A stretch of DNA of 64,000 nt from Neolewinella persica DSM 23188. GTDB taxonomy: Bacteria > Bacteroidota > Bacteroidia > Chitinophagales > Saprospiraceae. The DNA is taken from contig NZ_KB890413.1 in NCBI RefSeq assembly GCF_000373105.1, forward strand, positions 131,399 to 195,398. Reading direction: 5' to 3'. Shown in pieces: positions 25,970-36,700 of this stretch (the first letter of the stretch is position 1; every line of letters starts with the position of its first letter). The notes beneath the pieces are model-generated. The model worked only from the letters and a program-made list of their open reading frames with translations, was not told where the DNA came from and did no database searches. Both the position numbers and the translations under genes were made by a program.

Positions 25970-26956
25970 ATGCGCCGCTTGTTCCCCCTGCTCCTTTTGT
26001 CCCTACTTTGCACCTGCGACCGCGCCCAGAAAAGTCAAACAGTCGGGGAGCCAAATAGTCAGGGAGCCAACGAAGCTGGCCTCGCTTCGCCGCCCCGCCA
26101 CAAATGGCCGCTGGAAAAACCCATCCGCCTGATCCTCGACTCAGACACGGCCAACGAAATAGACGATCTCTTTGCGATTGCCTACGTACTTCCCGACGAG
26201 ACCATTGACCTCCTAGGCCTGAGTTCCGCCCAGTGGTTTCACGTATGGAGTGGCGACAGCACGGTGTATCAAAGCCAGCAACTGAACGAAGACCTGCTGC
26301 GCATCGCCGGCCGGCTTGACCTTCCGCACCCGCTGGGTGCCGACATCATCATGGGTAAACCCTGGGGCGACTACGACGCGCGTGACAGCCCGGCCGCCCG
26401 GTTTATCATTGAGCAGGCGCAGGAAATCCCGGATGGCGAAAAACTGGCCGTAATGTGCATCGGTGCCGCCACCAACCTGGCCTCAGCCATCGCCCTGGAA
26501 CCTTCCATCACGGATAAGATCGTGGCCTATACGCTGGGCTTTCGCTATGACTTCGACGGAAAATTCTGGAATAAGGACGAGTTCAATATCCGCCGGGACC
26601 TCAATGCTGCCAACTATCTGCTCAACGCCGAAGGCCTTGAGCTGCACGTAATGCCCATCTCAGTTGCCATTAAGTACACCTGGGAAAGAGAAGCCACCTT
26701 CGCCCAATTAGAGACCGCGGGAGAAATTGGGGCGTACCTGCAAAAACGCTGGCAAAACCACGGCGGCCCCGACGCCGTAAAATGGACCATGTGGGACGTG
26801 GCCCTACTACAAGCCTTCCTGAAACCGGAACAAGCCAGCGAAGTTGCGGTATCTACCCCTCCGGAAAACACCCAACGCATGGTGTGGCTATATGATGATA
26901 TTGACCCGGGGGCCATGGAGAACGATTATTGGGCGAGACTAACGCGAACGGAATAA
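25970..26956 (+). CDS. nucleoside hydrolase-family lipoprotein
   Basis: An exported member of the inosine-uridine nucleoside N-ribohydrolase superfamily (328 aa). The calcium-binding motif is LILDSDTANEIDDLFAIAYV, the NH-family DxDxxxDD in the exported Bacteroidota variant. CIGAATNLASAIALEP and RRDLNAANYLLNAEGLELHV match later conserved blocks. The signal sequence MRRLFPLLLLSLLCTCDRAQ suggests a lipid anchor on the first or second Cys. Residues about 20-35 (KSQTVGEPNSQGANEAG) are encoded by a composite repeat: a head at 26009-26026 followed by an exact 8-bp array. The gene converges with and overlaps the T9SS gene by 18 bp. Confidence 0.85.
   Translation: MRRLFPLLLLSLLCTCDRAQKSQTVGEPNSQGANEAGLASPPRHKWPLEKPIRLILDSDTANEIDDLFAIAYVLPDETIDLLGLSSAQWFHVWSGDSTVYQSQQLNEDLLRIAGRLDLPHPLGADIIMGKPWGDYDARDSPAARFIIEQAQEIPDGEKLAVMCIGAATNLASAIALEPSITDKIVAYTLGFRYDFDGKFWNKDEFNIRRDLNAANYLLNAEGLELHVMPISVAIKYTWEREATFAQLETAGEIGAYLQKRWQNHGGPDAVKWTMWDVALLQAFLKPEQASEVAVSTPPENTQRMVWLYDDIDPGAMENDYWARLTRTE
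26009..26072 (+). repeat. head plus octamer array inside a coding sequence
   Basis: TGCACCTGCGACCGCGCC (26009-26026, one change from the head) is followed by AGTCAAAC at 26033, AGTCGGGG at 26041, AGCCAAAT at 26049, AGTCAGGG at 26057 and AGCCAACG at 26065: five units in exact 8-bp steps. It is translated as the lipobox and N-terminal linker of the nucleoside hydrolase. Confidence 0.8.
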
Positions 26957-29428
26957 ACGTATGCTATGACTTGCTCCGGAGGGTTCGATGATTTGCAAAA
27001 TTGTTACCCCGACAGGAAGTTCATTGGCCTCAAGTAATAGTTGATGATCGGTTGCTGCAGACAACCACCGGCTGGAAAGCAACCTTCCCGAAGCGTCAAA
27101 AAACCGGAGATCAAGGGTGGAAGCTGACGGGAGTTCGACGGTGAGTACCTGGGGGCCGGTCGACGGATTCGGAAACACCCTGACCTGACCTGAAAAGGGC
27201 CTTGCATTAGCCGTGTTCGTCGGATCATTATCGACCTTTGTGCTCAGTACAAACAGCTGGGCTGACCGTGTAATGAATTTGTTGGCCTGCCCATACAGCG
27301 CGATATAGCCGTTACTGGTGGGTAGTATATTTCTGGGGAGAAAGTCCTGGTAAGGAATCGGCTCTTCCACGGTTTCAATGACGTTGAAATCATCAGTCCT
27401 CAGGCGGAAGCTGCGCAGCAGGCTGGTGGAGTCGTCGGTAGTGACACTCGTCACAATAAGCGCGTCATTAGGGGTTAGGTAGGCCCCGACACCTTGCTCC
27501 GTAAATGGCGTAGGTTGTTCAAAAAACGCTGGCGCACTGATGCCTCCGGGAGGAGTTATGCGATAAAGGTTCAGGCCTTCGGGAGGAGATCCTGCTATGA
27601 AGGACAAGGTGATAGTCACCAGTGCGTAGTCTCCATTTGGCAGGAGGACTAGGTTCCTGGCGAAATCAACGGTGCCGGTGCTGGAATTGGGGCCCAGATT
27701 GCGGCTCCAGACTTCCTGCCGGGTGGTCAGGTCAAATTTTACGATGTGGACCCGGTCAGTACCGTCGCGGGATCTCCCCATCAGGAGCACGGTATTGTCC
27801 TCCAGCCTTTTCATGCCATTGGGATTAGATAGGTTGGGGAACGTAGTGCTGTACCGCCGGCTCCCGTCGGCACCGTAAAAATCCATGACGGTAACGTTTC
27901 CGTCAACCCGAAAAGTCAGTACTTGCCCCCCGCCTACCGGGAGGGCATCGTACCTGTTGCCCCGTGACTGCAGGCCTTCAAGTGATTCCGTTTTTTGAGG
28001 ATGCCGACGGACTCCATCGGGCCCAAGGACCTCCTGATAACTATTACCATTAGCATAGTGCTGAAGGAAAAGGAGCCCGTCTCCGCGAAAAGTCAGCTGG
28101 TGGGGTGTAGTAACCTGCCCCTCCGGGCCACGAAATCGTTTTACCCACACGGTGTCTCCCACCGGAGTGGTCTTGAGCACCGTTGTTACGATTTCCCGTT
28201 GGTCGGTGGTAGGGGAAGCACTCAACAGGTAGATATTTCCAAGCGGGTCTCTGCTAACAGCGATGGCTTCATCGTTGGTCAACCCACCACTAAGGCCAAG
28301 GCGTTGCTGCCAACTCGTTTGCGCCAGGTTGGTATTGGTGAGTAGGACATCCCGATCGTTGGTATTAATGAAGACTGCGGACAGGAAAAAGATTTCGTCG
28401 TTATCCACGATTCGGTTGATCCCGTTGACTGGTTGGCCGTTGAATTGTGGCAGACCGGTTAACGGTAAAAGTACATCTCCGCTCTGTTCATAATTTCGGT
28501 GAACAAACAGGCCTACGTTGAAAAAAAGCCAGACGAGATCGCCCTGGGGAGATACCCCCTGAAGAAAAATATTGTTCTCTCCCCCCATCGGTGCCAGGTC
28601 ATGGGGCGTGCCTGGAATGCCATTTTCGTCGAATGGAAAAATGACCGGTTGCAGCGGGAAGTCCTGGCTGATGAATCGGCGAAGTACCAGGCTGATCTGA
28701 TTGTTTTCCGGATGCTGGACAAAGCGACCGGTGCTAAAGGTTTGTAGTCCGTTAGAGCCCTCCATCTCGTATGCGGTAACGGAATCTCCATTTTCTGCAT
28801 CAATCACAAAGGCGGTGTAACCATCTCCGATGGCGGCAGACTGAAAGGTCAGATAATCACCACTGGGGAGTACGGTGAAGTCCTGAAAAGAGGGGCCACC
28901 TGATTCATAGACGGTAGTACGCCCGATCGCCAGCGCAGAGGTGAGACTAAAGAAATCTACTTGTTCGGAAGAAATAGCGGCAAGGACTATTTTCCCATCA
29001 AGCGTTTCCTTGAGGGAAATGCGCTGTGGAGAAAATCCGGTAGTAGACAGGGTATCCGTGGCGATTAACCTGGCATCGTTGCGATATTTTGAGACCAGGA
29101 TGTGGCCGTTGGGTAATATATAAGTGGTGACCAGGGCCTGGTCGCTGGTTACAATGGCTGCTAACGCGTTGGGCGAATAAGGAAACATGGTCCGGAAGCT
29201 GTCTTGCGGAGCACCCGTTTCCCGGTCAAAGCGGGCAAAAACCAGTTGTTCGACGCCGGAAGCCCCGCCTTCTTCCCGATATACGGCCGTTATGAATGAG
29301 GTGTCTGCCAGCAGGCTCGTCGCTTCTTCATTACTTCTATTGTCTACGGGTCCATATTCTTTTAAGAAAGGTGTCTGGGCAGAAAGAAAGGAAAAGGACA
29401 AAAAATATAAAATGATCAGGAGTCGCAT
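26939..29428 (-). CDS. T9SS type A cargo protein with propeller-like repeats
   Basis: An 829-residue secreted protein. The signal peptide is MRLLIILYFLSFSFLSAQ. The body (about 30-740) is beta-rich with repeated blocks such as PSGDYLTFQSAAIGDGYTAF, PLGNIYLLSASPTTDQREIV and LVLLPNGDYALVTITLSF, the spacing expected of a beta-propeller. The last 80 residues are a type IX secretion type A sorting domain: VFPNPSTGPQVLTVELP, LDLRFFDASGRLL, and a final LQIIEPSGASHSIRLFRSR. The protein should cross the outer membrane and be released or anchored to lipopolysaccharide. No enzymatic domain was recognised. Confidence 0.85.
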   Translation of the reverse strand: MRLLIILYFLSFSFLSAQTPFLKEYGPVDNRSNEEATSLLADTSFITAVYREEGGASGVEQLVFARFDRETGAPQDSFRTMFPYSPNALAAIVTSDQALVTTYILPNGHILVSKYRNDARLIATDTLSTTGFSPQRISLKETLDGKIVLAAISSEQVDFFSLTSALAIGRTTVYESGGPSFQDFTVLPSGDYLTFQSAAIGDGYTAFVIDAENGDSVTAYEMEGSNGLQTFSTGRFVQHPENNQISLVLRRFISQDFPLQPVIFPFDENGIPGTPHDLAPMGGENNIFLQGVSPQGDLVWLFFNVGLFVHRNYEQSGDVLLPLTGLPQFNGQPVNGINRIVDNDEIFFLSAVFINTNDRDVLLTNTNLAQTSWQQRLGLSGGLTNDEAIAVSRDPLGNIYLLSASPTTDQREIVTTVLKTTPVGDTVWVKRFRGPEGQVTTPHQLTFRGDGLLFLQHYANGNSYQEVLGPDGVRRHPQKTESLEGLQSRGNRYDALPVGGGQVLTFRVDGNVTVMDFYGADGSRRYSTTFPNLSNPNGMKRLEDNTVLLMGRSRDGTDRVHIVKFDLTTRQEVWSRNLGPNSSTGTVDFARNLVLLPNGDYALVTITLSFIAGSPPEGLNLYRITPPGGISAPAFFEQPTPFTEQGVGAYLTPNDALIVTSVTTDDSTSLLRSFRLRTDDFNVIETVEEPIPYQDFLPRNILPTSNGYIALYGQANKFITRSAQLFVLSTKVDNDPTNTANARPFSGQVRVFPNPSTGPQVLTVELPSASTLDLRFFDASGRLLSSRWLSAATDHQLLLEANELPVGVTILQIIEPSGASHSIRLFRSR

Positions 29429-29593
29429 AGGGTGTTCTTATGTATGTACTTTAACTGGAGGGTATAAATTGAAAAGGGGTGGTTGGTTAAATGTTCATTT
29501 TCGGAAGAAATGAAGATGTTTACTCCTGTATTATCTTTACTGCTAATGCTTTACCGGAAATTCCCTGCCGGAGCCCCTTTATCAACTGATCTC

Positions 29594-30142
29594 ATGCAAG
29601 CTAATAATCGCGTTTACATTGCCACCAGCCTCGATGGTTTTATTTCCGACAGAAACGGTGGTCTGGCCTGGCTGGATAGTGTTGAAAACCCGGAAGGCGA
29701 TGATATGGGGTATGGAAATTTCATGGCAAATACCGATGCCCTACTGATGGGACGTACCACCTTCGAAACCGTTTGCGGATTTGATGTCGAATGGCCTTAC
29801 ACCAAGCCGGTTTACGTTTTAAGTAATTCGTTGACGAAGGTCCCGGCGGAGTACGAGGGTAAAGTTTGGCTGGTTAAAGGCAAGCTGCCTGAAGTGTTAC
29901 AATATATCCACGAAAGGGGGCATTTAAGCCTGTACATCGATGGTGGACAAACCATCACCAACTTTCTGGCACAAGGTCTGATTGACGAAATGATCCTCAC
30001 CGTTTTCCCCGTGCTGCTGGGTGGAGGACATCCTCTGTTCGGCGACCTCCCGGTAGCGCAAGACTTCGAATTGGTGAATTCGAAGGTGTGCCTGGGTAAG
30101 CTGGTTCAGAGTCACTACCGACGAAAAACCGGAAGACCTTAA
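29594..30142 (+). CDS. dihydrofolate reductase-like (RibD C-terminal) protein
   Basis: A 182-residue cytoplasmic protein of the RibD-C/DHFR-like family. The typical start is VYIATSLDGFISDRNGGLAW, followed by DALLMGRTTFETV, PVYVLSNSLTKVPAEYEGKV, LYIDGGQTITNFLAQGLIDE and FPVLLGGGHPLFGDLP, all in family order. The frame is open back to 29483, but the ATG at 29594 fits the family start best. Members reduce small pteridine- or pyrimidine-like substrates with NADPH; most are uncharacterised. It reads divergently from the T9SS gene. Confidence 0.85.
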   Translation: MQANNRVYIATSLDGFISDRNGGLAWLDSVENPEGDDMGYGNFMANTDALLMGRTTFETVCGFDVEWPYTKPVYVLSNSLTKVPAEYEGKVWLVKGKLPEVLQYIHERGHLSLYIDGGQTITNFLAQGLIDEMILTVFPVLLGGGHPLFGDLPVAQDFELVNSKVCLGKLVQSHYRRKTGRP

Positions 30143-30216
30143 TATTTTCCCCTGCCTTTCTTCATTTTTCGGGGTTGTTTTGCCCTGTTGCCTTTTAGCT
30201 TGTTTAATATTCCCCT

Positions 30217-30684
30217 ATGAAAATTCTTGTTGTTTGCCTCGGCAATATTTGCCGCTCCCCCCTCGCTGAAGGTCTTCTTAAACGTGAAGCGGAAAAACGT
30301 GGCCTTGACTGGGAAGTAGCCAGTGGAGGAACGGCCAAGTACCACATTGGAAAACCACCGGATCCGCGCAGCATCGCCATTGCGCGGGAGCATGGGCTAG
30401 ACATCAGCGCGCAACGCAGCCATCATGTGACCACTGCTGATTTAACGGCATATGACCTGGTGTTAGCGATGGACCGGCAGAACGCCCAGGACCTCCGGGC
30501 CCGTGCTGAAACGGCCACAGATCGGGAAAAAATTCATGTCTTTCTGGAATATGCTGGGGTTGCAGCTGAATTCGGCACGGATGTCTTCGATCCATATTAT
30601 GATGACGAGGCCTATGAAGGTGTTTATAAAACGGTAGAAAACGCAGCTAAAGGGGTTGCGGACCGACTGGAAGCCAAGGAATGA
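30217..30684 (+). CDS. low-molecular-weight protein tyrosine phosphatase
   Basis: A 155-residue cytoplasmic phosphatase. The P-loop CLGNICRS with C7 and R13 sits at the N-terminus, and the DP acid loop is in VFDPYYDD near residue 125. The length is the usual one for the family. Bacterial members dephosphorylate BY-kinases of capsule or EPS systems or act on arginine phosphate; no kinase or EPS cluster is adjacent, so the target is open. It is a single gene located between the reductase and the giant HYR gene. Confidence 0.93.
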   Translation: MKILVVCLGNICRSPLAEGLLKREAEKRGLDWEVASGGTAKYHIGKPPDPRSIAIAREHGLDISAQRSHHVTTADLTAYDLVLAMDRQNAQDLRARAETATDREKIHVFLEYAGVAAEFGTDVFDPYYDDEAYEGVYKTVENAAKGVADRLEAKE

Positions 30685-30722
30685 GCTAACGATCAAGGCA
30701 ACTGGAGAAAGTAAAAGGTAAA

Positions 30723-30738
30723 TAAATTTGTACCTTTG
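30723..30738 (+). promoter_or_regulatory. two adjoining TAnnTTTG boxes before the giant gene
   Basis: TAAATTTG (30723-30730) and TACCTTTG (30731-30738) are both exact matches to the Bacteroidota -7 consensus, back to back and 34-49 bp ahead of the GTG start. A matching -33 TTG was not found, so which one is used is open. Confidence 0.45.
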
Positions 30739-30771
30739 GAGAGCGTTCTCTCATCTCATGATTTATAAGCT

Positions 30772-33700
30772 GTGTCTCTCTCAACAACCTGCCGTGGGCT
30801 TGTGCTCATTCTCTTTTTTTTCGCCCCCTCTTTGGCTTTTAGTCAGGAGACTAACTGTGGTGATGGTATCGACAACGACGGAGATGGCCTCATCGATTGC
30901 TTTGATGACGATTGTGCCGGCATCGCCAGCTGCGAAGATTTCTTCTTCGGCCAGCCAGAGCCTGATTGTAATTACCAGCCGCCGGAACTGGAAGAAATTA
31001 GATTGAACCTGCTGTTTAAAACCGATGAGGTTCGTTACCCCATCGAACAGCGCTGTGGAGTGATGGTTGGTGATATGAACGGCGACGGCGTACCCGATTT
31101 GGTTGCCCGCGACAATAATCCCGCACGCATCCATATTTTCAGCGGGGACGATGGACGTATCCTCCAGAGCATCGTAACGCCAAGTACCCACCCTTTCGGT
31201 CAGGTCGCCATTGCCGATGTGGACGCCGACGGTCTTGGAGATGTATTCCACATTGAATCGACAGGGGGCCTTGCCCGGTACGAATTTGGCAACCCTAACG
31301 CCGTTTGGCGCACCGCGAACAACGTAGGAGATGACAACGTCGTCTCCACCCCCCAATTGGCGGATATTAATCAAGATGGGGTAGCTGAGGTCTTCGTAGG
31401 TAAAAGAATATTTAATGCGCTTACCGGCCTGCGCTACGCAAACGGCAGCAATACTGTCAACGTCGGAGGGTATGCAACCGGTGGAAACGCCGACCGATAC
31501 CCTGTTTTCTTCGACCTTTTTAAGCAGGGAGACCCCAAACCAGGAGGGGGAACTTTTGGTGCGGAGGCCAATGGGATGGAGTACATCGCTGGCAACCAGG
31601 TATGGACCGTTGCTTTCAATACTACCGGCACTGCCGATAATGGTACTTTTCTGCTCGCAGCACAGCTTTCGGCCACCAATAACGAGAGAGATGGATTTAC
31701 GTCCATCGCAGACATCAACGGAGATGGCCGGATGGACGTGGCCGTAATGGCCGCAGGACGTGTGTACGCCTGGGATCCCTACACCAACCAACAAATTGGG
31801 TCCACTTACAGCGTTCCGGGAACGTCTGCCGGGGGACGTATAAACATCGGAGACTTCGATGGGGATGGAGACGTGGAATTAGGCTTTGCCGGAAACGACA
31901 TCTACATTGTCCGGAATTACGTTGATAACAACGGAGACGCCAACCTAAACAACGGCACCTGGTCCACCCTTTGGCAAAAAGACAACCTTGATGACGGTTC
32001 GGAAAGAACGGGGTCTACCCTCTTTGATTTCGACGGCAACGGGACCGTGGAAGTTGTTTATTCCGAAGAAGAAAACCTGTTCATCTACGACGGACCGACC
32101 GGAAACGAACTATTTCGTATCCAGAGTCGTGCCGGCACCCGGACGGAATATCCACTTGTCGCTGATGTAAACGGTGACGGCACCGCCGAGATCATCGTAA
32201 CGGCACAGGCACAAAACGGCCCGTCTTTTTCCGGCTCCGATTGGATCAGTGTCTACGAAAGCGCCAACCAGCCCTGGGTACCCGCCCGAAAAGTCTGGAA
32301 TCAGCACGGCTACCATGTCACCAACGTCAATAACGACCTGACTATCCCCAGGTTTCAGCAGAACAACCTGAACCCTGCCCTGGGCCAACGGTACAATAAT
32401 TTCCTGGTGCAGACGGCCGTTGGTGGTGGATCCGAAGCCAATATTCGCTACCCGGCTCCAGACGCCATCATCATGGTACAGATCGGGTCGGACGGGCTTC
32501 CGGTAATTGATTTCACCGGCTGCCCGAACGAGATAATTGCCACCTTGGTCATCGACAATGAGGGCGCTGCTCCCCTACCCGCCTCTACCCCAATTTCCTA
32601 CTACATCGGCGACCCAAGGGTAACCATGGCCACCCTGATACAGACCACCAGGATCAACACTCAGGTGGAAGCCGGCGGACAGGTTATCGTACAGGTGGCG
32701 ATACCAGTGGGCGTTGTCCCGGCAGGTTCCCGGATCTACCTGAGTGTAAACGACCCCGGCTTCGCTATGGCCGACCTACCTTTCGAAGAGAGCGACTTCC
32801 CCCTAACGGGCACTCCGGAATGCATCTACAGTAACAACGTCAATTTCCTGGGTAATGTCCGTTGTGGCGAAGTCTGTAATGACGGGATAGATAACGACGG
32901 TGACGGCCTCATTGATGAGCCCAACCTGACTCAGTTTGAAAATACTGGCTGCCCGGGAGATGTGCTGCAGGCCATCACCAACGACTCCCCTGGCGGCACC
33001 TACAGCGTGCTCGGCGGCAGCGTCATTGGCACAACGGTGGACCAAAATGGGGTAGTAACCCTTGGCAACAACTTTACCGGAACCCCCGTGACGGAGACCA
33101 TTCGCTACGACGACGGGATTTGCGTGGAGGACGTGATGGTAACCACCGTTGATAATGAAGCACCGAAAATTGCCTGTCCGGGGAACGCTGCAGTCAATGT
33201 AGACGCAAATTGTACAACGCCTTTGAGCAGCTATATCATGGCTACACAGAGCAGCGACAACTGCTCCGCTACCGGCAACATCGTGATTACCCAAGCACCT
33301 GCCATCGGTAGTAACCTGACCTTAGGGGCGAATACTGTCACCATGACGGCAACGGATCAAAGCGGCAACGCTGCTACCTGCACATTTACGGTGACGGCAG
33401 TTGATCGCATCGCGCCCGTCCCGGTTTGTCCGGCGGCCACAACGGCCATGCTTACGGCCAACTGTTCTTACACAATTCCGGACCTGACGAATATTAGCAG
33501 CAGCGATAATTGTTCGGCTGAGGCTGCTCTTATTTTGGCGCAGACGCCGGTGCAGGGAACGGTTTTTAATGGCAATGGAACCAACGTGATGGTCACCATC
33601 ACCGCTAAAGACGAATCCGGCAACTCCGGCAACTGTACCTACGTCATCACCCTCGCCGACAACACACCGCCCGCCATCACCTGCCCGGGTAATCAAACCC

Positions 33701-36700
33701 GGGACGTCTCCGCCAACGATTGCACGCTCAGCGTACCCGACTTCCGGGGCCAGGCTGGCCGGCAAGACAATTGTTCCGGCTTCAACCAGATCACCGTTAC
33801 CCAAAACCCCGCCCCAGGAACCTCCGTTGGGCCGGGCGTAACCACCATTACCCTTACGGCCACCGATGCGGCGGGGAATATGGCCGACTGCTCCTTCACC
33901 CTCACGGGCATAGATCGTACACCGCCAATGATCACCTGCCCGGGGAACATCACCGTCGACGCAGACCCGGTAATGTGTGCCGGGACGGTGACCGACGTGA
34001 CTGGCCTCGCGATGGCCACCGACAATTGTGGTAGCGGCGGTCTGACGATCACCCAAACCCCAGCCGCCGGGACCACCTTTACGAGCAGCACCCAGAACGT
34101 AGTGGTCACCGCGACCGATGCGGCCGGAAATACCCGCCAGTGTAACGTCACTTTCATCAAGCGGGACGTTACCCCGCCAACGCTTACTTGCGTTGGTCCG
34201 CAAACCCTTGTCGTAGACGCCAACAACTGTCTGGCGATCCTGCCAAACTATATGAACAACGTGGCCAGCGATGCCTGCGGCGGTGTGTCAGTCGTGCAGG
34301 AGCCCGGGCCGGGCACCAACCTAAGTAACAACGTTGTCGTAACGATAACGGCTACGGATAACGTGGGCCAGCAAACGACCTGCACCATCGATGTAACCGT
34401 TGTGGACCAGACGCCTCCCAGCATCCTCTGCCCTTCCCCCCAAACGATTGCGGTAGACGGCACCTGCGAGGTCCCCCTGCCCGACTACACCGGTCAGGCG
34501 AGTACTTCAGACAACTGTGACCCGCGTAAGGGACCAGTTTCAGTAAGCCAATCGCCCGCCGCCAATACGATGTACGACATCAACGACAGCCCCGTCACGG
34601 TTACCCTCACCGCGACCGATGCCAGTGGCAATATGGGAACCTGTACTTTCCAGGTGGAACTGATGGACAACCAGCCGCCTCAGATCTCCTGCCCGGTCAG
34701 TCCCCAAATTGATCAACTGGACGGAGATTGCGATGCAATGGTCCCGGACTTCAGGAACCAGACCATGGTCAGCTCAACCTGTACGATGGATGGGTTTACC
34801 CTGGTGCAAGTACCCGCACCGGGAACGGTGGTGAGTGTAGAAAGTACCACCTCAATCACCATTACCGCGACAGACATCAACGGCAACTCCGTAAGTTGTT
34901 CGTTTGATTATGTAACGGAGGACGTAACGTCGCCGACCATTACCTGCCCTGCTCCACAGACGGCATCTTTGGATAGCGGCTGTGATTTCGCCATACCCGA
35001 TTATTCCGGCATGGCGACGGTAGCCGACAATTGCTCTAGCCTTGCACCTGCGGCCCCGCCCATATTGACCCTGACGCAAAGCCCCGTTGCCGGCACGGTC
35101 GTATCTGAAGACGGCACCGTCACTCAGATAATGCTGACCGCAACTGATGCCGCCGGCAACTCCACCAGCTGCACTTTCAGGCTTACCACTGAGGACAACA
35201 CCCCCCCGGCGCTCACCTGCCCAACTGATCAGACAGAAAACGTTGACGATGGCTGTGCCTTCGTATTACCAGATTACACCCCCCAGGTAACCGCCGTAGA
35301 GAACTGTACTATTCCGGGGCCAGTCTCCTACACCCAAAGCCCACCTGCCGGCACCCAAATTACCGGCGATGGAACGACAACCTTAATTACGATCACCGCG
35401 ACGGACGCTGCCGGCAACGTCGCTTCCTGCGACTTCACCCTCACGCTGGAGGACAATACCGATCCGGAAATTACCTGCCCTCAGGCCATCACCATTGCCG
35501 TTGACGCCGACTGTAGGGCGTCCGTCCCCAACCTGATCAGTGGTGCAACGGTAACCGACAACTGTCAGGGCAGTAACCCCCTGCTCGTTAGCCAGGATAT
35601 TCCGGCAGGCACGATGCTGATGGGCGATGGCACCACCCAAATAGTTACACTAACGGCTGACGATGGGAACGGGAACACTGCCAATTGTACCGTAGTGTTG
35701 ACACTGGACGATACAACACCACCTACGGTTTCCTGCCCGGCGGCCCAGGACCTGAACCTTGACATGACGGGTTGCTCTGCAACCCTCCCTGACTTTTCAA
35801 CTCAGTTGACCCTGGCCGATAACTGTACGGCTCCCGGTACTTTAGCGGTGCAGCAAATGCCAGTACCCGGCGCGGTCGTCTCCGGTGCAAATACCGTGGA
35901 GACGGTTACTTTTAACGTAGATGATGGTAATGGCAACAGCACCAGTTGCAGCTTCGACATTACGTTGCGCGACGTTACCAGCCCGACGATCGTTTGTCCC
36001 GCTCCCGCCACTCTGGCGTTGGGTAGCGATTGTTCCGTTGCATTACCGGATTATACCAGCCAAACGGTGGCCACGGACGATTGCGCGATGACCGCCGCCA
36101 TTACGCTGACCCAAAGCCCGGCTGCGGGAACAGAATTGTCATTCGACGGTGAGCAAGTAATGGTTACCATCACCGCCGCTGACGGTAACGGGAATACCAC
36201 CAGCTGCACCTTCCCCGTAACGGCAGAAGACCAGACACTGCCGATGGTCATTTGTCCGGCGGACCGCAATGAGCCGGTGAGCGGCAACTGTGACTTCACT
36301 TTACCCGATTACACCGGCGAAGCCGGTGTGATGGACAACTGCTCTGAAGCCGCAGCGATTACCATCACTCAATCCCCAGCGGTAGGGACGGTCATCCCGG
36401 AAGCACAACTTAACCAACCTCAAACAATCACCCTGACGGCTACGGATGCTGCGGGAAATAGCCAATCCTGCACCTTCGCCATCACACCGGTAGACGAAAC
36501 CAACCCCACCATCGTCTGTCCAGAGGCCCAATCCATTCTGCTCGACGCAGTGGGTTGTGAAGCGGTGCTGGGAGATTACACCGGCCTTGGTGCCACGATG
36601 GATAATTGTACGGATGCACCTGCCATCGGCGTAACACAGAACATTGCCGCAGGAACGGTGTACAGCGGGCTTACCCTGCCAATCATTGACGTAGTACTAA

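Noticed and set aside
30781-31794. 337-aa open frame antisense to the giant gene, and many similar ones to 42690
   Set aside because: They follow from the repeated Asp/Gly/Thr-rich codons of the HYR and FG-GAP units; they repeat from unit to unit and show no independent features.
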